Origin: Methanothrix harundinacea
GTDB lineage: Archaea > Halobacteriota > Methanosarcinia > Methanotrichales > Methanotrichaceae
Direction: 5' to 3'
Length of the DNA stretch: 64,000 nucleotides
Assembly: GCA_001509375.1 (NCBI GenBank)
Contig: LGFT01000008.1
Location: forward strand, 1-64,000
In this document: positions 52,221 to 61,244 of the stretch, in pieces
Layout of the letters: every line of letters starts with the position of its first letter
How positions within the stretch are numbered: position 1 is the stretch's first letter
The notes under the pieces: model-generated
Told to the model about the DNA's origin: nothing
Databases searched by the model: none
Seen by the model: only the letters and a program-made list of their open reading frames with translations
Position numbers and translations under genes: made by a program

Positions 52221-52472
52221 ATGGCCAAGATTTACGCCCGGAGCCTCGCAGGAAAGGAGATCGTGACGATGGCGGGAACCGTTCTGGGGGAGCTCGAGAA
52301 CATCGTCCTCGATCCCGAGACGGGAAAGCTCATGGACCTCTTGGTGAAGCCAGACTCGGAGCTCGACCCCGCAAGGTACCGAAAAGAGGGGAAGTTGATC
52401 CTTGTCCCCTTCTCCTCGGTCTGCGCCCTCAAAGACTACATCGTCGTCGATGATAAGAGGACGCAGAGATAG
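52221..52472 (+). CDS. PRC-barrel domain protein
   Basis: An 83-residue PRC-barrel: ARSLAGKEIVTMAGTVLGELENIVLDPETGKLMDLLV and ILVPFSSVCALKDYIVV. Archaeal members with this layout are near-universal in methanogens and are thought to bind RNA or partner proteins. ATG 52221 has GGGGTGGA upstream. It is 12 bp after cdc48, so co-expression is likely. Confidence 0.88.
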   Translation: MAKIYARSLAGKEIVTMAGTVLGELENIVLDPETGKLMDLLVKPDSELDPARYRKEGKLILVPFSSVCALKDYIVVDDKRTQR

Positions 52473-52534
52473 ACGTAAGAGAATGATGAAGGCGAGATCG
52501 GTAAGGAAAGGCTCGCGAAAGGGGATGTCAGAGC

Positions 52535-52702
52535 TTGATAAAGCCGATCACAGGTCTCTTCCTTATTTTCTGGGGGTTGGTGAAGATTTATCAGGGATGG
52601 CTGATCTTCGACGGCGATGTGGACTTCGGGGTCGTCGTGATCGCCTTCGGTGCTATCGCAGCGGTCGTCGGAGGAGTACTTCTTGGGGATTCCCTGAAGT
52701 GA
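52535..52702 (+). CDS. 55-residue two-helix membrane protein
   Basis: A short frame starting at TTG 52535 and ending TGA 52702. Two hydrophobic stretches are clear: ITGLFLIFWGLVKIYQGW and, after FDGDVD, FGVVVIAFGAIAAVVGGVLL. AGGGGATG lies about 7 bases before the start. The frame is uninterrupted, and Gly/Val-rich helix composition suggests a genuine small membrane protein. Its neighbours are the PRC-barrel gene (62 bp upstream) and the cyclophilin lipoprotein gene. I do not recognise a family. Confidence 0.6.
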   Translation: MIKPITGLFLIFWGLVKIYQGWLIFDGDVDFGVVVIAFGAIAAVVGGVLLGDSLK

Positions 52703-52760
52703 CGCGACCGCCCCTACAATTCGGGAAAAGCTTAATTCCGCCGGCAAACTATCTCCCTCG

Positions 52761-53324
52761 ATGGCCAGAATAAGATCTCATCTCGTTTTGGTGTTATTCG
52801 TAATGCTCGCGATCTTTGGAGCTGGTTGTATGACTAAGGATGATCAAAAGGGGACGGATGCGGCCGGGGAGACGAAGGTCCTCCTGGAGACGAACATGGG
52901 CGAGATCACGATTGAGCTTCGCGACGATATGCCCGTCACTGCGGGCAACTTCAAGAAGCTGGTCGACGACGGATTTTATGACGGGGTGATATTCCACCGG
53001 GTCATAGACGGTTTCATGATCCAGGGCGGCGACCCATCGGGGACGGGCCGCGGCGGTCCCGGCTATTCGATAAAAGACGAGTTCACAGGCCGGAACAGAA
53101 ACGACCGGGGCACGATCTCCATGGCGAATGCCGGTCCCAACACCGGTGGCAGCCAATTCTTCATAAACCTCGTCGACAACAACTACCTGGACAAGATGCA
53201 CCCCGTCTTCGGGGAGGTCGTCGACGGGATGGACGTGGTGGACAGCATAGGCAGGGTGAAGACCGGCCCCGGAGACAGGCCCACGAAGGACGTGGTGATA
53301 GTCAGGGCGAAGGTAATATCCTGA
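52761..53324 (+). CDS. ppiA: Cyclophilin-type peptidyl-prolyl isomerase lipoprotein
   Basis: A 187-residue exported isomerase. SHLVLVLFVMLAIFGAGC ends in a lipobox. The catalytic domain contains FYDGVIFHRVIDGFMIQGGDPSGTGRGGPGY, with the active-site Arg in FHRVI, and SMANAGPNTGGSQFFINL. It should assist folding of surface proteins by proline isomerisation. It is a compact bacterial-type cyclophilin, so ancestral transfer from bacteria is plausible. A convergent arrangement is absent; the next gene is co-oriented after 240 bp. Confidence 0.93.
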   Translation: MARIRSHLVLVLFVMLAIFGAGCMTKDDQKGTDAAGETKVLLETNMGEITIELRDDMPVTAGNFKKLVDDGFYDGVIFHRVIDGFMIQGGDPSGTGRGGPGYSIKDEFTGRNRNDRGTISMANAGPNTGGSQFFINLVDNNYLDKMHPVFGEVVDGMDVVDSIGRVKTGPGDRPTKDVVIVRAKVIS

Positions 53325-53566
53325 GCCTGTCACACCCCATATGAGCCCCCTCCGCTTGGTCTAAGTTTCTGAGCTGGAGGGATCTCTGACTAGTTCAGGT
53401 CAAGAGTGGACCCTTCTATCTTCCAAAAGTCTTAAACCCCTTGATCTGAATCGGTGAGTCGGATCTTTCGAAGGCACGGAGAACTGGCCACCGAACCAGA
53501 GCAGCGAAATCAGATCGGTGGTTATTTCAAAGAAACTGTTACATGGAATTGGTGCGAGGATTTGCT

Positions 53567-54625
53567 ATGAAACTGTCTCTTCCATTCATGCTCGCGATCA
53601 CGCTTGTAGTCATCGCCACTTCTGCTCAGGCTCAAGAGGTCTTTGACATCTACTCGGACCTTCAGTCTTGTGACGTCACCGTGAAGGGGGATGCGGCCGG
53701 CTGCCTCCTGAAGGTGGATCTATCTTCGACAAAAGATGGACTGATCCAGACGAGGACCCTCTCCCTAGACGGCCCCGGAACCTGGATCGTGGCCTGGGAC
53801 GTCTCGGGGGCTAAGGAGGGATCTTACGGTGCCTGCGCCAAATTGATCCGAGAGGGGGTGGTAATCTCCGAGAGGTGCACCGACTTCTATTACGGCGGCA
53901 GGGTCAACATCAGGTTCGACGTCCGGGACGCTCACGCAGACTACAGGGGGATGACCCTCCTCGTCTACTCCGAAGATCTCGCTGTGGTGGACATCTACTA
54001 CACCCTCGTCAAGGGAGACAAGGCGGTGTACATATCCAAGCGCGAATCGGTCCCCATCGCCGGAAGCTACGGTTCTCCCTCCGACCTGAGCCTTGAATGG
54101 AAGCAGCTCCTCGAGAACGGCCAGGAGTACAAAGGTCGCGTCAAGATCGTCGAGAAGAAGAACGGCCAGACCAGGGCCTTCATGAACTCCTTCGTCGCCA
54201 GGGACGACGCCGAGATCACCGACACCTATCAGGACGAGACCGGCGCCAGCGCCACGGTGATGGGCAGATCCCGGGTTCCCTTCGAGGGCTCCCTGAAGTT
54301 CGACCTCTATCAGAACGGGGCCCTTCTCGCAAGCGTCGAGGAGAAGACTCCGATCCTCCTCGCCGGAGACGACGAGACGGTGGAGATATCCTGGAACGGG
54401 ACCCTCGACCCCGGGATCTATCAGCTCACCATCCAGCTCATCGGAAACGACGGCGACGTCATCGATATCGAGGAGAGCATCATCGAGGCCGAGATACCGC
54501 CCCGGCCCTTGACCGTCGAGACCCCGGCGGAGGGGGAGTCCGGGAGGTCCAAGATGGTCATCGCCGCAGCCGTCCTCTTATTGGCAGCCGTGATGATAGT
54601 CGTCGTCAGGCGGCGGAGGGGCTGA
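53567..54625 (+). CDS. Exported protein with C-terminal membrane anchor
   Basis: A 352-residue protein. The signal peptide is KLSLPFMLAITLVVIATSAQA, and the end has a membrane helix (KMVIAAAVLLLAAVMIVVV) followed by RRRRG as stop-transfer. The extracytoplasmic part is beta-rich with Ig-like features (LDGPGTWIVAWDVSGAKEGSYGACAKLI, GTLDPGIYQLTIQLIGNDGDVI). Three cysteines cluster near residues 25-100. ATG 53567 has GAGG at good distance; an upstream ATG at 53543 is in frame. Function unknown, probably a surface protein. Confidence 0.75.
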   Translation: MKLSLPFMLAITLVVIATSAQAQEVFDIYSDLQSCDVTVKGDAAGCLLKVDLSSTKDGLIQTRTLSLDGPGTWIVAWDVSGAKEGSYGACAKLIREGVVISERCTDFYYGGRVNIRFDVRDAHADYRGMTLLVYSEDLAVVDIYYTLVKGDKAVYISKRESVPIAGSYGSPSDLSLEWKQLLENGQEYKGRVKIVEKKNGQTRAFMNSFVARDDAEITDTYQDETGASATVMGRSRVPFEGSLKFDLYQNGALLASVEEKTPILLAGDDETVEISWNGTLDPGIYQLTIQLIGNDGDVIDIEESIIEAEIPPRPLTVETPAEGESGRSKMVIAAAVLLLAAVMIVVVRRRRG

Positions 54626-54632
54626 AATTGTT

Positions 54633-55352
54633 TCAGCTTCCCCTGACCACGCCGTTTTTTAACGTTCCTAGCCCCTCGATCTCCACCTCCACCACGTCCC
54701 CCGCGGAAAGGGATCCGACACCGGGGGGCGTCCCCGTGGCGATGACGTCCCCAGGAAGGAGGGTCATGATCCCGCTCACAAACTCAATCAATTCCTGGAC
54801 GGAGAATATCAGGTCCGAGGTGCTGGAGCTCTGCCTCACAATGCCATTTACTCTCGATTGGATTTTCAACGAGGATGGGTCGAGATCGACTACGTAAGGG
54901 CCCATGGGCGCGAAGGTATCGAAGCTCTTGGCCCGGGTCCACTGGCCGTCTCTCCTCTGGAGGTCACGGGCAGTGACGTCGTTGAAGTTCGCGAAGCCGT
55001 GGATGTAATCGTCCGCCTCTCTCGCGGGGACGCATCTGCACTTATCTTTTATCACCACAGCCAGCTCCCCCTCGTAGTCGACCTGGCCGCTCGAAGGAGG
55101 CAACACGATATCGGCGGCGGGTCCTATAACAGCCGTTGGAGGCTTCAGGAATATGATCGGCTCGGTGGGAAGGTCCATCTCCAGCTCCTTTGCGTGCTCG
55201 ACGTAGTTTAGGCCGACGCAGACCACCTTGCTCGGCTCTGAAGGGGCGAGAAGCTCCACCTCTTCGAGGGCGTATTCTTTTCCTCTGGCCGCGATCGAAT
55301 CTCCAGACATCTCTCCTTCGAGAATCTCGTCTCCATAATGAAACCTAGCCAT
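54633..55352 (-). CDS. Fumarylacetoacetate hydrolase family protein
   Basis: A 239-residue member of the FAH superfamily, hydrolases, isomerases or decarboxylases of 2-oxo acids with a Mg or Ca site. Core motifs are VVCVGLNYVEHAKEL, IIFLKPPTAVIGP, VDYEGELAVVIK (metal-binding Glu), GFANFNDVTARDLQRRDGQWTRAKSFDTFAPMGP and GDVIATGTPPGVG. I use ATG 55352, with AGGTGAT upstream; the frame is open to 55415 within pyrK. It is the third gene after pyrD and pyrK on the minus strand. The substrate is unknown; archaeal homologues are often fumarylpyruvase-like. Confidence 0.88.
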   Translation of the reverse strand: MARFHYGDEILEGEMSGDSIAARGKEYALEEVELLAPSEPSKVVCVGLNYVEHAKELEMDLPTEPIIFLKPPTAVIGPAADIVLPPSSGQVDYEGELAVVIKDKCRCVPAREADDYIHGFANFNDVTARDLQRRDGQWTRAKSFDTFAPMGPYVVDLDPSSLKIQSRVNGIVRQSSSTSDLIFSVQELIEFVSGIMTLLPGDVIATGTPPGVGSLSAGDVVEVEIEGLGTLKNGVVRGS

Positions 55353-55374
55353 CAAACGATCATCACCTTCCCCA

Positions 55375-56133
55375 TCAATTTTTGAGGCCGCTGGGACCCC
55401 TTCTGTATTTTCCAAACTCGGTTCCGGCCAATCTGTCCGCCCTGATCACAGGCCCCTCGACGCAAAGCCTGATCCCTGAGGGATCGATGCAGCAGGAGCC
55501 GCAGATCCCCATGCCGCACTTGAAGTACCGGTCGATGGACGCCTGGATTTTCGTCTCCATCCCCCGGCACCTTCCGATCACGTCCGCCATCATCGGCTCG
55601 GGGCCGCAGAGGTAGATCTGGTCGAACTTCTGCAGGTCCAGGCACGATAGGCCCGCCGAGGCCCGGCCGCATATCCCCTCAGAGCCGTCGTCGGTCGTTA
55701 TGATCAGCTCGCCGATCCTCTCAAACCTCTCCCGAAATAGGAGGTCGTCGCAGCACCGGAATCCGAGAAGGGTCGTCACCTCCATCCCTCTCTTGCTGGC
55801 CGCCTTCCCCAGAAGGGCGAGGGGCGCGGCCCCCACTCCGCCACCGACGAGGAGGATCTTGTCTCCAGCGAGGGAGAAGCCGTTTCCAAGGGGACCCCGG
55901 AGCCCGAGACTCTCGCCGACTTTGAGATCGAAGATGGCTCTCGTCGCCTCTCCCACCAGCTGGACTGTGATGCCGTTTCGATAAGACATGCTCATGGGCA
56001 CCTCGTCGACCCCTCTAACCCAGACCATCAGGTATTGGCCGGGGACCGGATTTAGGTCTAGGTCGAACCGGATCGTCCTGACGTTTGCGGTCTCTCGGAC
56101 GATCTCGACGATCTGAGCGTTCTTCGGCCTCAT
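55375..56133 (-). CDS. pyrK: Dihydroorotate dehydrogenase electron transfer subunit
   Basis: PyrK carries FAD and a [2Fe-2S] cluster, linking PyrD to NAD or ferredoxin. PGQYLMVWVRGVDEVPMSMSY is the FAD-binding part, LVGGGVGAAPLALLGKAA the nucleotide-binding loop, and CGMGICGSCC...C the cluster site near residue 205-225. The length of 252 residues is usual. The ATG overlaps the pyrD stop by 4 bp. Confidence 0.93.
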   Translation of the reverse strand: MRPKNAQIVEIVRETANVRTIRFDLDLNPVPGQYLMVWVRGVDEVPMSMSYRNGITVQLVGEATRAIFDLKVGESLGLRGPLGNGFSLAGDKILLVGGGVGAAPLALLGKAASKRGMEVTTLLGFRCCDDLLFRERFERIGELIITTDDGSEGICGRASAGLSCLDLQKFDQIYLCGPEPMMADVIGRCRGMETKIQASIDRYFKCGMGICGSCCIDPSGIRLCVEGPVIRADRLAGTEFGKYRRGPSGLKN

Positions 56134-57035
56134 GAAAATCTCCCGGCGATACCTCTCAGCTCCTCGAGGGTCATCTCCTTTCTCTCCAGGTAAGTTGAGA
56201 GTCCCTCGGCGATGGATCTGAAGATTCCGTACCCTTCGGGGTTTCTTAGGGCGGTTCCCACCTGGACTCCCGCAGCTCCCGCCATGATCATCTCTGCGGC
56301 GTCCTGCCAGCGAGAGATGCCGCCGACCCCGATCACAGGGATCTCGAGAGCGTCGGCCAGGTCAAAGACGCACCTTACCGCCACGGGCTTTATCGCCGGA
56401 CCCGAGAGGCCTCCGAACCGGTTTCCGAGGATAGGCCTTCCGGACTCGACGTCGATCGCCATCGCCTTCAGGGTGTTTATCGCCACCACCCCGTCGGCCC
56501 CGCCGCGCTGGGCCGCGAGCCCCAGACCTACGATGTCGGCGACGTTGGGGGTGAGCTTCACCCATACGGGGATGGCGACGCTCCTCTTCACCGCGCGGGT
56601 GATCTCCTCGACGTTGCAGGCTTCACATCCGATCTCGGCGCCGTACTTCTCGGCGTGGGGGCAGCTGAGGTTCAGCTCAAATCCGTCGGCTTCCAGGCTT
56701 TCTGCCACTTCCACGAACTCCTGGGGACCGGACCCGAAGATGCTGGCCACCACAGGAGCTCCGCCCTCTCTTCCGATATCGATCTCCTCCTGAAAGTTGG
56801 CGTAGGAAGGGTTTGGAAGGCCCATGGCGTTCAAAAGCCCCCCTTCCACCTGGACGACCGTCGGCCCCCGATGCCCGTCCCTGGGAACCGAGCCCACCGA
56901 TTTGGTGACTACTCCGCCGGCCCCAGACTGGGCCGCTCTTTTGAGGGAGGCTCCAGTGGTGCCCAAAATCCCCGCAGCCAGAATTACGGGGTTATCCATC
57001 CATATTCCTCCCACCTCTCCCGAAAGGGATGCCAT
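56130..57035 (-). CDS. pyrD: Dihydroorotate dehydrogenase catalytic subunit (type 1B)
   Basis: PyrD oxidises dihydroorotate to orotate in pyrimidine synthesis. Motifs: NPVILAAGILG, GGVVTKSVGSVPRDGH, LNAMGLPNPSY, and FELNLSCPHAEKYGAEIG, with the catalytic Cys of class 1B enzymes. FMN contacts are VKLTPN, VGVGGISRW and GAAGVQVGTAL. ATG 57035 (MASLSGEVGGIWMDN) gives about 301 residues, normal for the family; a longer frame reaches 57122. It is the first gene of pyrD-pyrK-FAH. Confidence 0.94.
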   Translation of the reverse strand: MASLSGEVGGIWMDNPVILAAGILGTTGASLKRAAQSGAGGVVTKSVGSVPRDGHRGPTVVQVEGGLLNAMGLPNPSYANFQEEIDIGREGGAPVVASIFGSGPQEFVEVAESLEADGFELNLSCPHAEKYGAEIGCEACNVEEITRAVKRSVAIPVWVKLTPNVADIVGLGLAAQRGGADGVVAINTLKAMAIDVESGRPILGNRFGGLSGPAIKPVAVRCVFDLADALEIPVIGVGGISRWQDAAEMIMAGAAGVQVGTALRNPEGYGIFRSIAEGLSTYLERKEMTLEELRGIAGRFS

Positions 57036-57171
57036 GCTCCAAAGTCGCCCAGAGAGGATAAAAGTCTTTGTCGGAGATTCTAGACCTCCTGACGATCCTA
57101 GACCCGAGGCCTGCATCGCCAAAGGCTCTCTAGGTTAACCTTCAAGATTTTTACCAGAACTCTTTTCCAAC

Positions 57172-57345
57172 ATGATGTCAGACTTTTTGAAGCTTAGAGA
57201 CTGGTTGAGGGAGAAAAACATGGACGCTGTAGCCATGGAGAGCACTGGAGTCTACTGGAACCCGACATTCGATATCCTTGAAGATAGTATTTCGGGTTGT
57301 TCTCGCGAACCCCCGATACCTCAAGAGATTTCCTGGAAAAAATAG
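57172..57345 (+). mobile_element. IS110-family transposase fragment
   Basis: The 57-codon frame begins MMSDFLKLRDWLREKNMDAV and continues AMESTGVYWNPTFDILED, which matches the N-terminal RuvC-like region of IS110 transposases (MESTGVYW with the catalytic Glu). Homology stops near 57288, and the rest of the element is missing, so this is a decayed or partial insertion. No terminal repeats are visible, as is usual for IS110. The remaining spacer up to 57503 has no gene. Confidence 0.8.
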
Positions 57346-57503
57346 CTATGTTCCAATACTTGCAGTGGAGGAAACATCTCCTCCAAATCACATCCGATTT
57401 GGCACACCGCCTGAATAATATGGTGGATCGAAATTTGGTGGATCAAACCGGGGAGGAGACGAACCTATCTTCAAAGCATCCGTTTTCCCGACTGGGTGGT
57501 TCC

Positions 57504-58430
57504 TCAGTCCCCCTCGTATATCCTCAGGGCCTCTTCGACGGTCGCATCGTCGAGGGTTATAGCGCTGATGGCGTCGCACATCCTCGCCGCCTCGTCGAGG
57601 TCCTTCTGGTGGATGTTCCTCCCGGTGGCGTTGCCCGCTGCACCGCTGACGTGGATCTGGTCGAAAAGCTGCTGGAGGAAGGACTTGGGGTCGCGGCTCG
57701 CTCCCCCGGCGCAGACCACCTTCGTTCTCCCGGCGGCGGCCACCGCCTCCTTGAAGATCTCCTCGGACCTCTCGCCCTCCTTCTTCGGGTAGTTGACCTT
57801 TACGAAGTCCGACCCCAGGGCCGCGGCGACGCCCGTCGCTCCTGCGATGAGGTGGGGGTCCTTCTCGTCTTTGACGGCCTTTCCCCGGGGATAGATCCAG
57901 AGGACGGTGACGAGGCCCTGACGATGGGACTGCCAGACGATCGAGGCCGCCTCTCGGAGCATCTCGGCCTCGTGCAAGCTGCCCAGGTATATCGTGTAGC
58001 CGACCCCAAGGACGTCAAGGCCGCTGTCGTCGGCGAAGTCTGCCACCTGGTCGACCTCGACCCACTGACGGCTCGTGGGGTCCATCTGGTCGGTCTTCAC
58101 GAGGTCTGTTTTAGAGTTCAGCTTGACGAGGTAGGGGACTTCGGGGAAGTCCATTCCGTACCTCGCGATGAGACCGAGCTGCGTCGCGAAGACTCCGATC
58201 CTCCCCTTCTTTGCGATCCGAAAGAGGTGTTCGGGATCGCCGTCGTCGGGGCTGATGCCGGGCCCGTGGAAGTCCTTGTTCAGGTGCTCGACCTTCTGGT
58301 CTCCTGCAAAGAGCATCAGCCGTCCGGTATCTTTTGTGATCTTGAGATAGTTGTCGACGTAATCGTCGCGCCTTTCGGGGGGAACGTCCAGGGGCACCAA
58401 AACGTCTTCAGGTCCGATTTTTATGGTCAT
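57504..58430 (-). CDS. Class I fructose-bisphosphate aldolase family (DhnA-type)
   Basis: A 308-residue TIM-barrel aldolase of the DeoC/LacD/archaeal FbaA family. GRLMLFAGDQKVEHLNKDF carries the conserved Asp/Lys region, and DFVKVNYPKKEGERSEEIF contains the likely Schiff-base Lys; VVCAGGASRDPKSFLQQL and HVSGAAGNATGRNIHQ bind phosphate. ATG 58430 has GAGGGAAGAT upstream. It lies 19 bp downstream of a PfkB-family kinase, so the two probably act in sequence on a phosphorylated sugar such as fructose or tagatose bisphosphate. Confidence 0.86.
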   Translation of the reverse strand: MTIKIGPEDVLVPLDVPPERRDDYVDNYLKITKDTGRLMLFAGDQKVEHLNKDFHGPGISPDDGDPEHLFRIAKKGRIGVFATQLGLIARYGMDFPEVPYLVKLNSKTDLVKTDQMDPTSRQWVEVDQVADFADDSGLDVLGVGYTIYLGSLHEAEMLREAASIVWQSHRQGLVTVLWIYPRGKAVKDEKDPHLIAGATGVAAALGSDFVKVNYPKKEGERSEEIFKEAVAAAGRTKVVCAGGASRDPKSFLQQLFDQIHVSGAAGNATGRNIHQKDLDEAARMCDAISAITLDDATVEEALRIYEGD

Positions 58431-58449
58431 GATCTTCCCTCCCTTATTC

Positions 58450-59385
58450 TCACTCCTCTGATATGATCTCAAGCTTCGCCTGGGGCACAATCATCTCGAC
58501 GTCCTCTTTTCTGGCGAGGGCGGTCCCTACCCGCAGGGTCGTAGCCGTCCCCGCAGCCGTCGCATAGATCAGGGACTTTTTGAGGTCCATCCCCGAGACC
58601 TGGCCATAGATGAACCCTGCCACCGAGGAGTCGCCGGCACCGATGGTGTTCACCACCTCTACTTTTGGGGGGACGGCCTGATAGTTTTTCCCGTCCGAGA
58701 CGAGGAGGATCCCCCTCGGTCCCATGGAGACGAGGACGATCCTGACGCCCTTTCGATTGATCTCGTGGGCCGCGTCCAGGATCTCGTCCCTTTTCTCAAG
58801 CCTCCTTCCGACGAGGGTGGAGAGCTCGTGAATGTTCGGCTTGATGATGTCGGGCTTTCCTTGGATTCCGATCTTAAGAGCCTCCCGATCGACGTCCAGG
58901 ACCACCCTCGCGCCCCTGAGCCTCCCAGTCTCGATGATCTTTCGATAGATCTCGGGGTGGGCACCCGGCGGAAGGCTTCCCCCGATGCTTATGAACTCTG
59001 GGTCCTCAAGCCTCTTCACGACGTCGTTTATCTCTATCAGCTCGAAGGGCTTCACCTCCGGGCCCGAGGAGTTGAGGATTATCTGCTTGCCGGTGTTCAT
59101 CTCGTGGATGACGATGTTGATCCTCGTCTCGCCGGAGACGGGGATGAAGCCGCACGAGGTCCCGTCCCTGATCAGCTGGGCCTCCAGCTGCCGGCCCGCA
59201 AAGCCCGCGATGAAGCCGAGGGCCTGGTTCTCGACGCCGAGGGCGGTCAGGACCTTGGATACGTCGATCCCCTTCCCTCCAGCGTAGCTCTCCTCTCTTA
59301 TGATCCGGTTTGATACGTCCTCTCGAATCTCGTTGATCCAGAGGGTTCGGTCCAGGGCCGGGTTGAGGGTTATTGTGTAAATCAT
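58450..59385 (-). CDS. 1-phosphofructokinase-type PfkB kinase
   Basis: A 311-residue ribokinase-family enzyme close to FruK/LacC. IYTITLNPALDRTLWINEI is the characteristic start of hexose-phosphate kinases. Sugar-binding motif AGGKGIDVSKVLTALG and ATP/anion-hole motif NTIGAGDSSVAGFIYG with the catalytic Asp are intact. Likely substrate is fructose-1-phosphate, fructose-6-phosphate or tagatose-6-phosphate. Methanogens normally use ADP-dependent kinases, so an ATP-type PfkB next to an aldolase looks like a horizontally acquired module. The AOR gene is 100 bp upstream. Confidence 0.88.
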   Translation of the reverse strand: MIYTITLNPALDRTLWINEIREDVSNRIIREESYAGGKGIDVSKVLTALGVENQALGFIAGFAGRQLEAQLIRDGTSCGFIPVSGETRINIVIHEMNTGKQIILNSSGPEVKPFELIEINDVVKRLEDPEFISIGGSLPPGAHPEIYRKIIETGRLRGARVVLDVDREALKIGIQGKPDIIKPNIHELSTLVGRRLEKRDEILDAAHEINRKGVRIVLVSMGPRGILLVSDGKNYQAVPPKVEVVNTIGAGDSSVAGFIYGQVSGMDLKKSLIYATAAGTATTLRVGTALARKEDVEMIVPQAKLEIISEE

Positions 59386-59485
59386 GCATCAAGCCGCCGT
59401 ATTATGATTACGCAAGAATTTCTGGCATTCGTATATCCGCTTCGGTTGGCAGGACCAAGGGACGGCGCAGGCTTTTGCCGTTGTA

Positions 59486-61228
59486 TCACCATCCTCTCCG
59501 CCTCCGATAAATCTTCATCATCGTCTCGATCGTCTCGGGATCGACCATCCCCATGGTGGAGATGGTCTCGTAGAACCTGTGGGGTATTCTTGCCCTTTCG
59601 GGGTCGAAGCCCTCTCGCCTCTTGAACCTGTACTTCTCATCGAAGATCTTCCGGCCGAGGACCTCCAGCTCCTCCTCGGTCCTCTCGATCCCCACCGAGG
59701 CCAGGGCCTCGATTATCTTCTCGGTGGAATAGACGCCTCGTGCAAAGAGGCATCCGACGAGAGAGTTGTAGACTCCCCTGGAGTCGTCCTCCTTGATGAT
59801 AGCGTCGACCATCTCCTCGGGGGAGAGATTCTTCTTTGCTGCCTTCTGGTCGATGCTGTACCCGGCGTTGTCCAGGTGGGAATGTCTCACCCCCACCGTC
59901 AGGCCGAAGATTGATGCGGGACCCGTGTGGTAGCCGGGGACCTCGTTTTTGCCGAGGGCCATGGCAAAATCCCCGCCGCCGTACTTTTCCGATGCAGCCT
60001 CTACCCCTTCGGCCAGAGCTGAGTAGAACTCGTTTTGCTTCTTGACTATGTTGTCGATGGCCTTCAGGTATTCATTGACGTCGTTCCACTGGAGTTTTAC
60101 GCCAAGGGCGTCCTCAGGCGTTATGATGCCCCGCTCGAGGGCCTCCGTCGCCCAGGCGAGGACGACACCGGTGCTGATGGCGTCGATACCCTGCCGCTCG
60201 CAGGCCTCGATCAGCTCCAAAACCCCCTCGGGGGATGAAACGCCGAGGTTTGAGCCGAGGGCATAGATCAGCTCGAAGTCGTAAGATATCTTCCTGATCT
60301 CATACTCGTGCTCGCGGGAGAAGGAGGTCTTGAGCATCCCGATATGGATGCAGCCTATGGGGCAGTGGGCGCAGGAGACTCGCCTGAAGAGGTAGTCGTC
60401 GGCGAGAACCTCGCCGCTGATCTTCTCCGCCCCCTCGAAGCTGCTCTCCTGAAAGTTTCGGGTGGGAAGGCCTTTCAGCTGGTTTAGGACGTTGATGTTG
60501 ATGGGGGTTCCGATGTCGTGATACTTCTCCATGGCGTCGGTCTGGACGACGGTCTTGTAGAGCCCTTTGTATATCTCCCTGTACCTCCTGGGATCAGGAA
60601 CTTCGACGTCCTCGGTCCCCGAGATGACGATCGCCTTCAGCTTCTTCGACCCGAAGGCAGCGCCGAGGCCGAGCCTTCCGAAGTGCCGATAGGTGTCAAC
60701 GACGACCCCCGCATACTTGACGAGCATCTCCCCTCCGGGCCCGATCCTGATGATGGACCTTCGGCCGACGCCCGTCTCGACGTCGCGCAGGATGTAGCCT
60801 ACGACGGTGGCCGGGATCCCCCATATCGACCTCGCGTCCTTGATCTGGACATCGTCGTCTCTGATGGAGATGTAGACCGGCCGATCGGCTGCGCCCCTGA
60901 TGACGATCGACTCGTGGCCCGCGAACCTCATGGCCATGGCGAGCCTCCCTCCGGCGTAGGACTCGCCCAGCTCGCCACTTAATGGGGACTTGAAGGTGGC
61001 GACGGTCTTGGTCATCGCAGGAAAAAGGGCGTTTAGGGGTCCGATGGAAAATATTATCGGGGCCTCCGGCGAGAGGGGCTCGATCCCTGCGGGACACTCC
61101 TCCAGAAGGAGCTGGGTAGCGACCCCCGTTCCGCCGAGCCACTCCTCGAAGAGGTCGTATCTATCCTCAACAAAGCTCTCGCCTTTGTTGAGATCGATGT
61201 AAAGAACTCTTCTCAGCATCCGGTCCAC
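59486..61228 (-). CDS. aor: Tungsten aldehyde:ferredoxin oxidoreductase
   Basis: A 580-residue AOR-family enzyme that oxidises aldehydes to acids with a tungsten-bispyranopterin and a [4Fe-4S] cluster. The N-terminal domain has YIDLNKGESFVEDRYDLFEEWLGGTGVATQLLLEECP. Residues 75-115 show SPLSGELGESYAGGRLAMAMRFAG. Cluster ligands include CAHCPIGCIHIG in the middle and a later Cys in LVGCLFARG. It is 17 bp downstream of a four-cluster ferredoxin gene. The length is slightly below that of Pyrococcus AOR (605). Its tungsten supply could come from TupABC. Confidence 0.92.
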   Translation of the reverse strand: MDRMLRRVLYIDLNKGESFVEDRYDLFEEWLGGTGVATQLLLEECPAGIEPLSPEAPIIFSIGPLNALFPAMTKTVATFKSPLSGELGESYAGGRLAMAMRFAGHESIVIRGAADRPVYISIRDDDVQIKDARSIWGIPATVVGYILRDVETGVGRRSIIRIGPGGEMLVKYAGVVVDTYRHFGRLGLGAAFGSKKLKAIVISGTEDVEVPDPRRYREIYKGLYKTVVQTDAMEKYHDIGTPININVLNQLKGLPTRNFQESSFEGAEKISGEVLADDYLFRRVSCAHCPIGCIHIGMLKTSFSREHEYEIRKISYDFELIYALGSNLGVSSPEGVLELIEACERQGIDAISTGVVLAWATEALERGIITPEDALGVKLQWNDVNEYLKAIDNIVKKQNEFYSALAEGVEAASEKYGGGDFAMALGKNEVPGYHTGPASIFGLTVGVRHSHLDNAGYSIDQKAAKKNLSPEEMVDAIIKEDDSRGVYNSLVGCLFARGVYSTEKIIEALASVGIERTEEELEVLGRKIFDEKYRFKRREGFDPERARIPHRFYETISTMGMVDPETIETMMKIYRRRRGW

Positions 61229-61244
61229 CTCCTACGTCTGGCCA

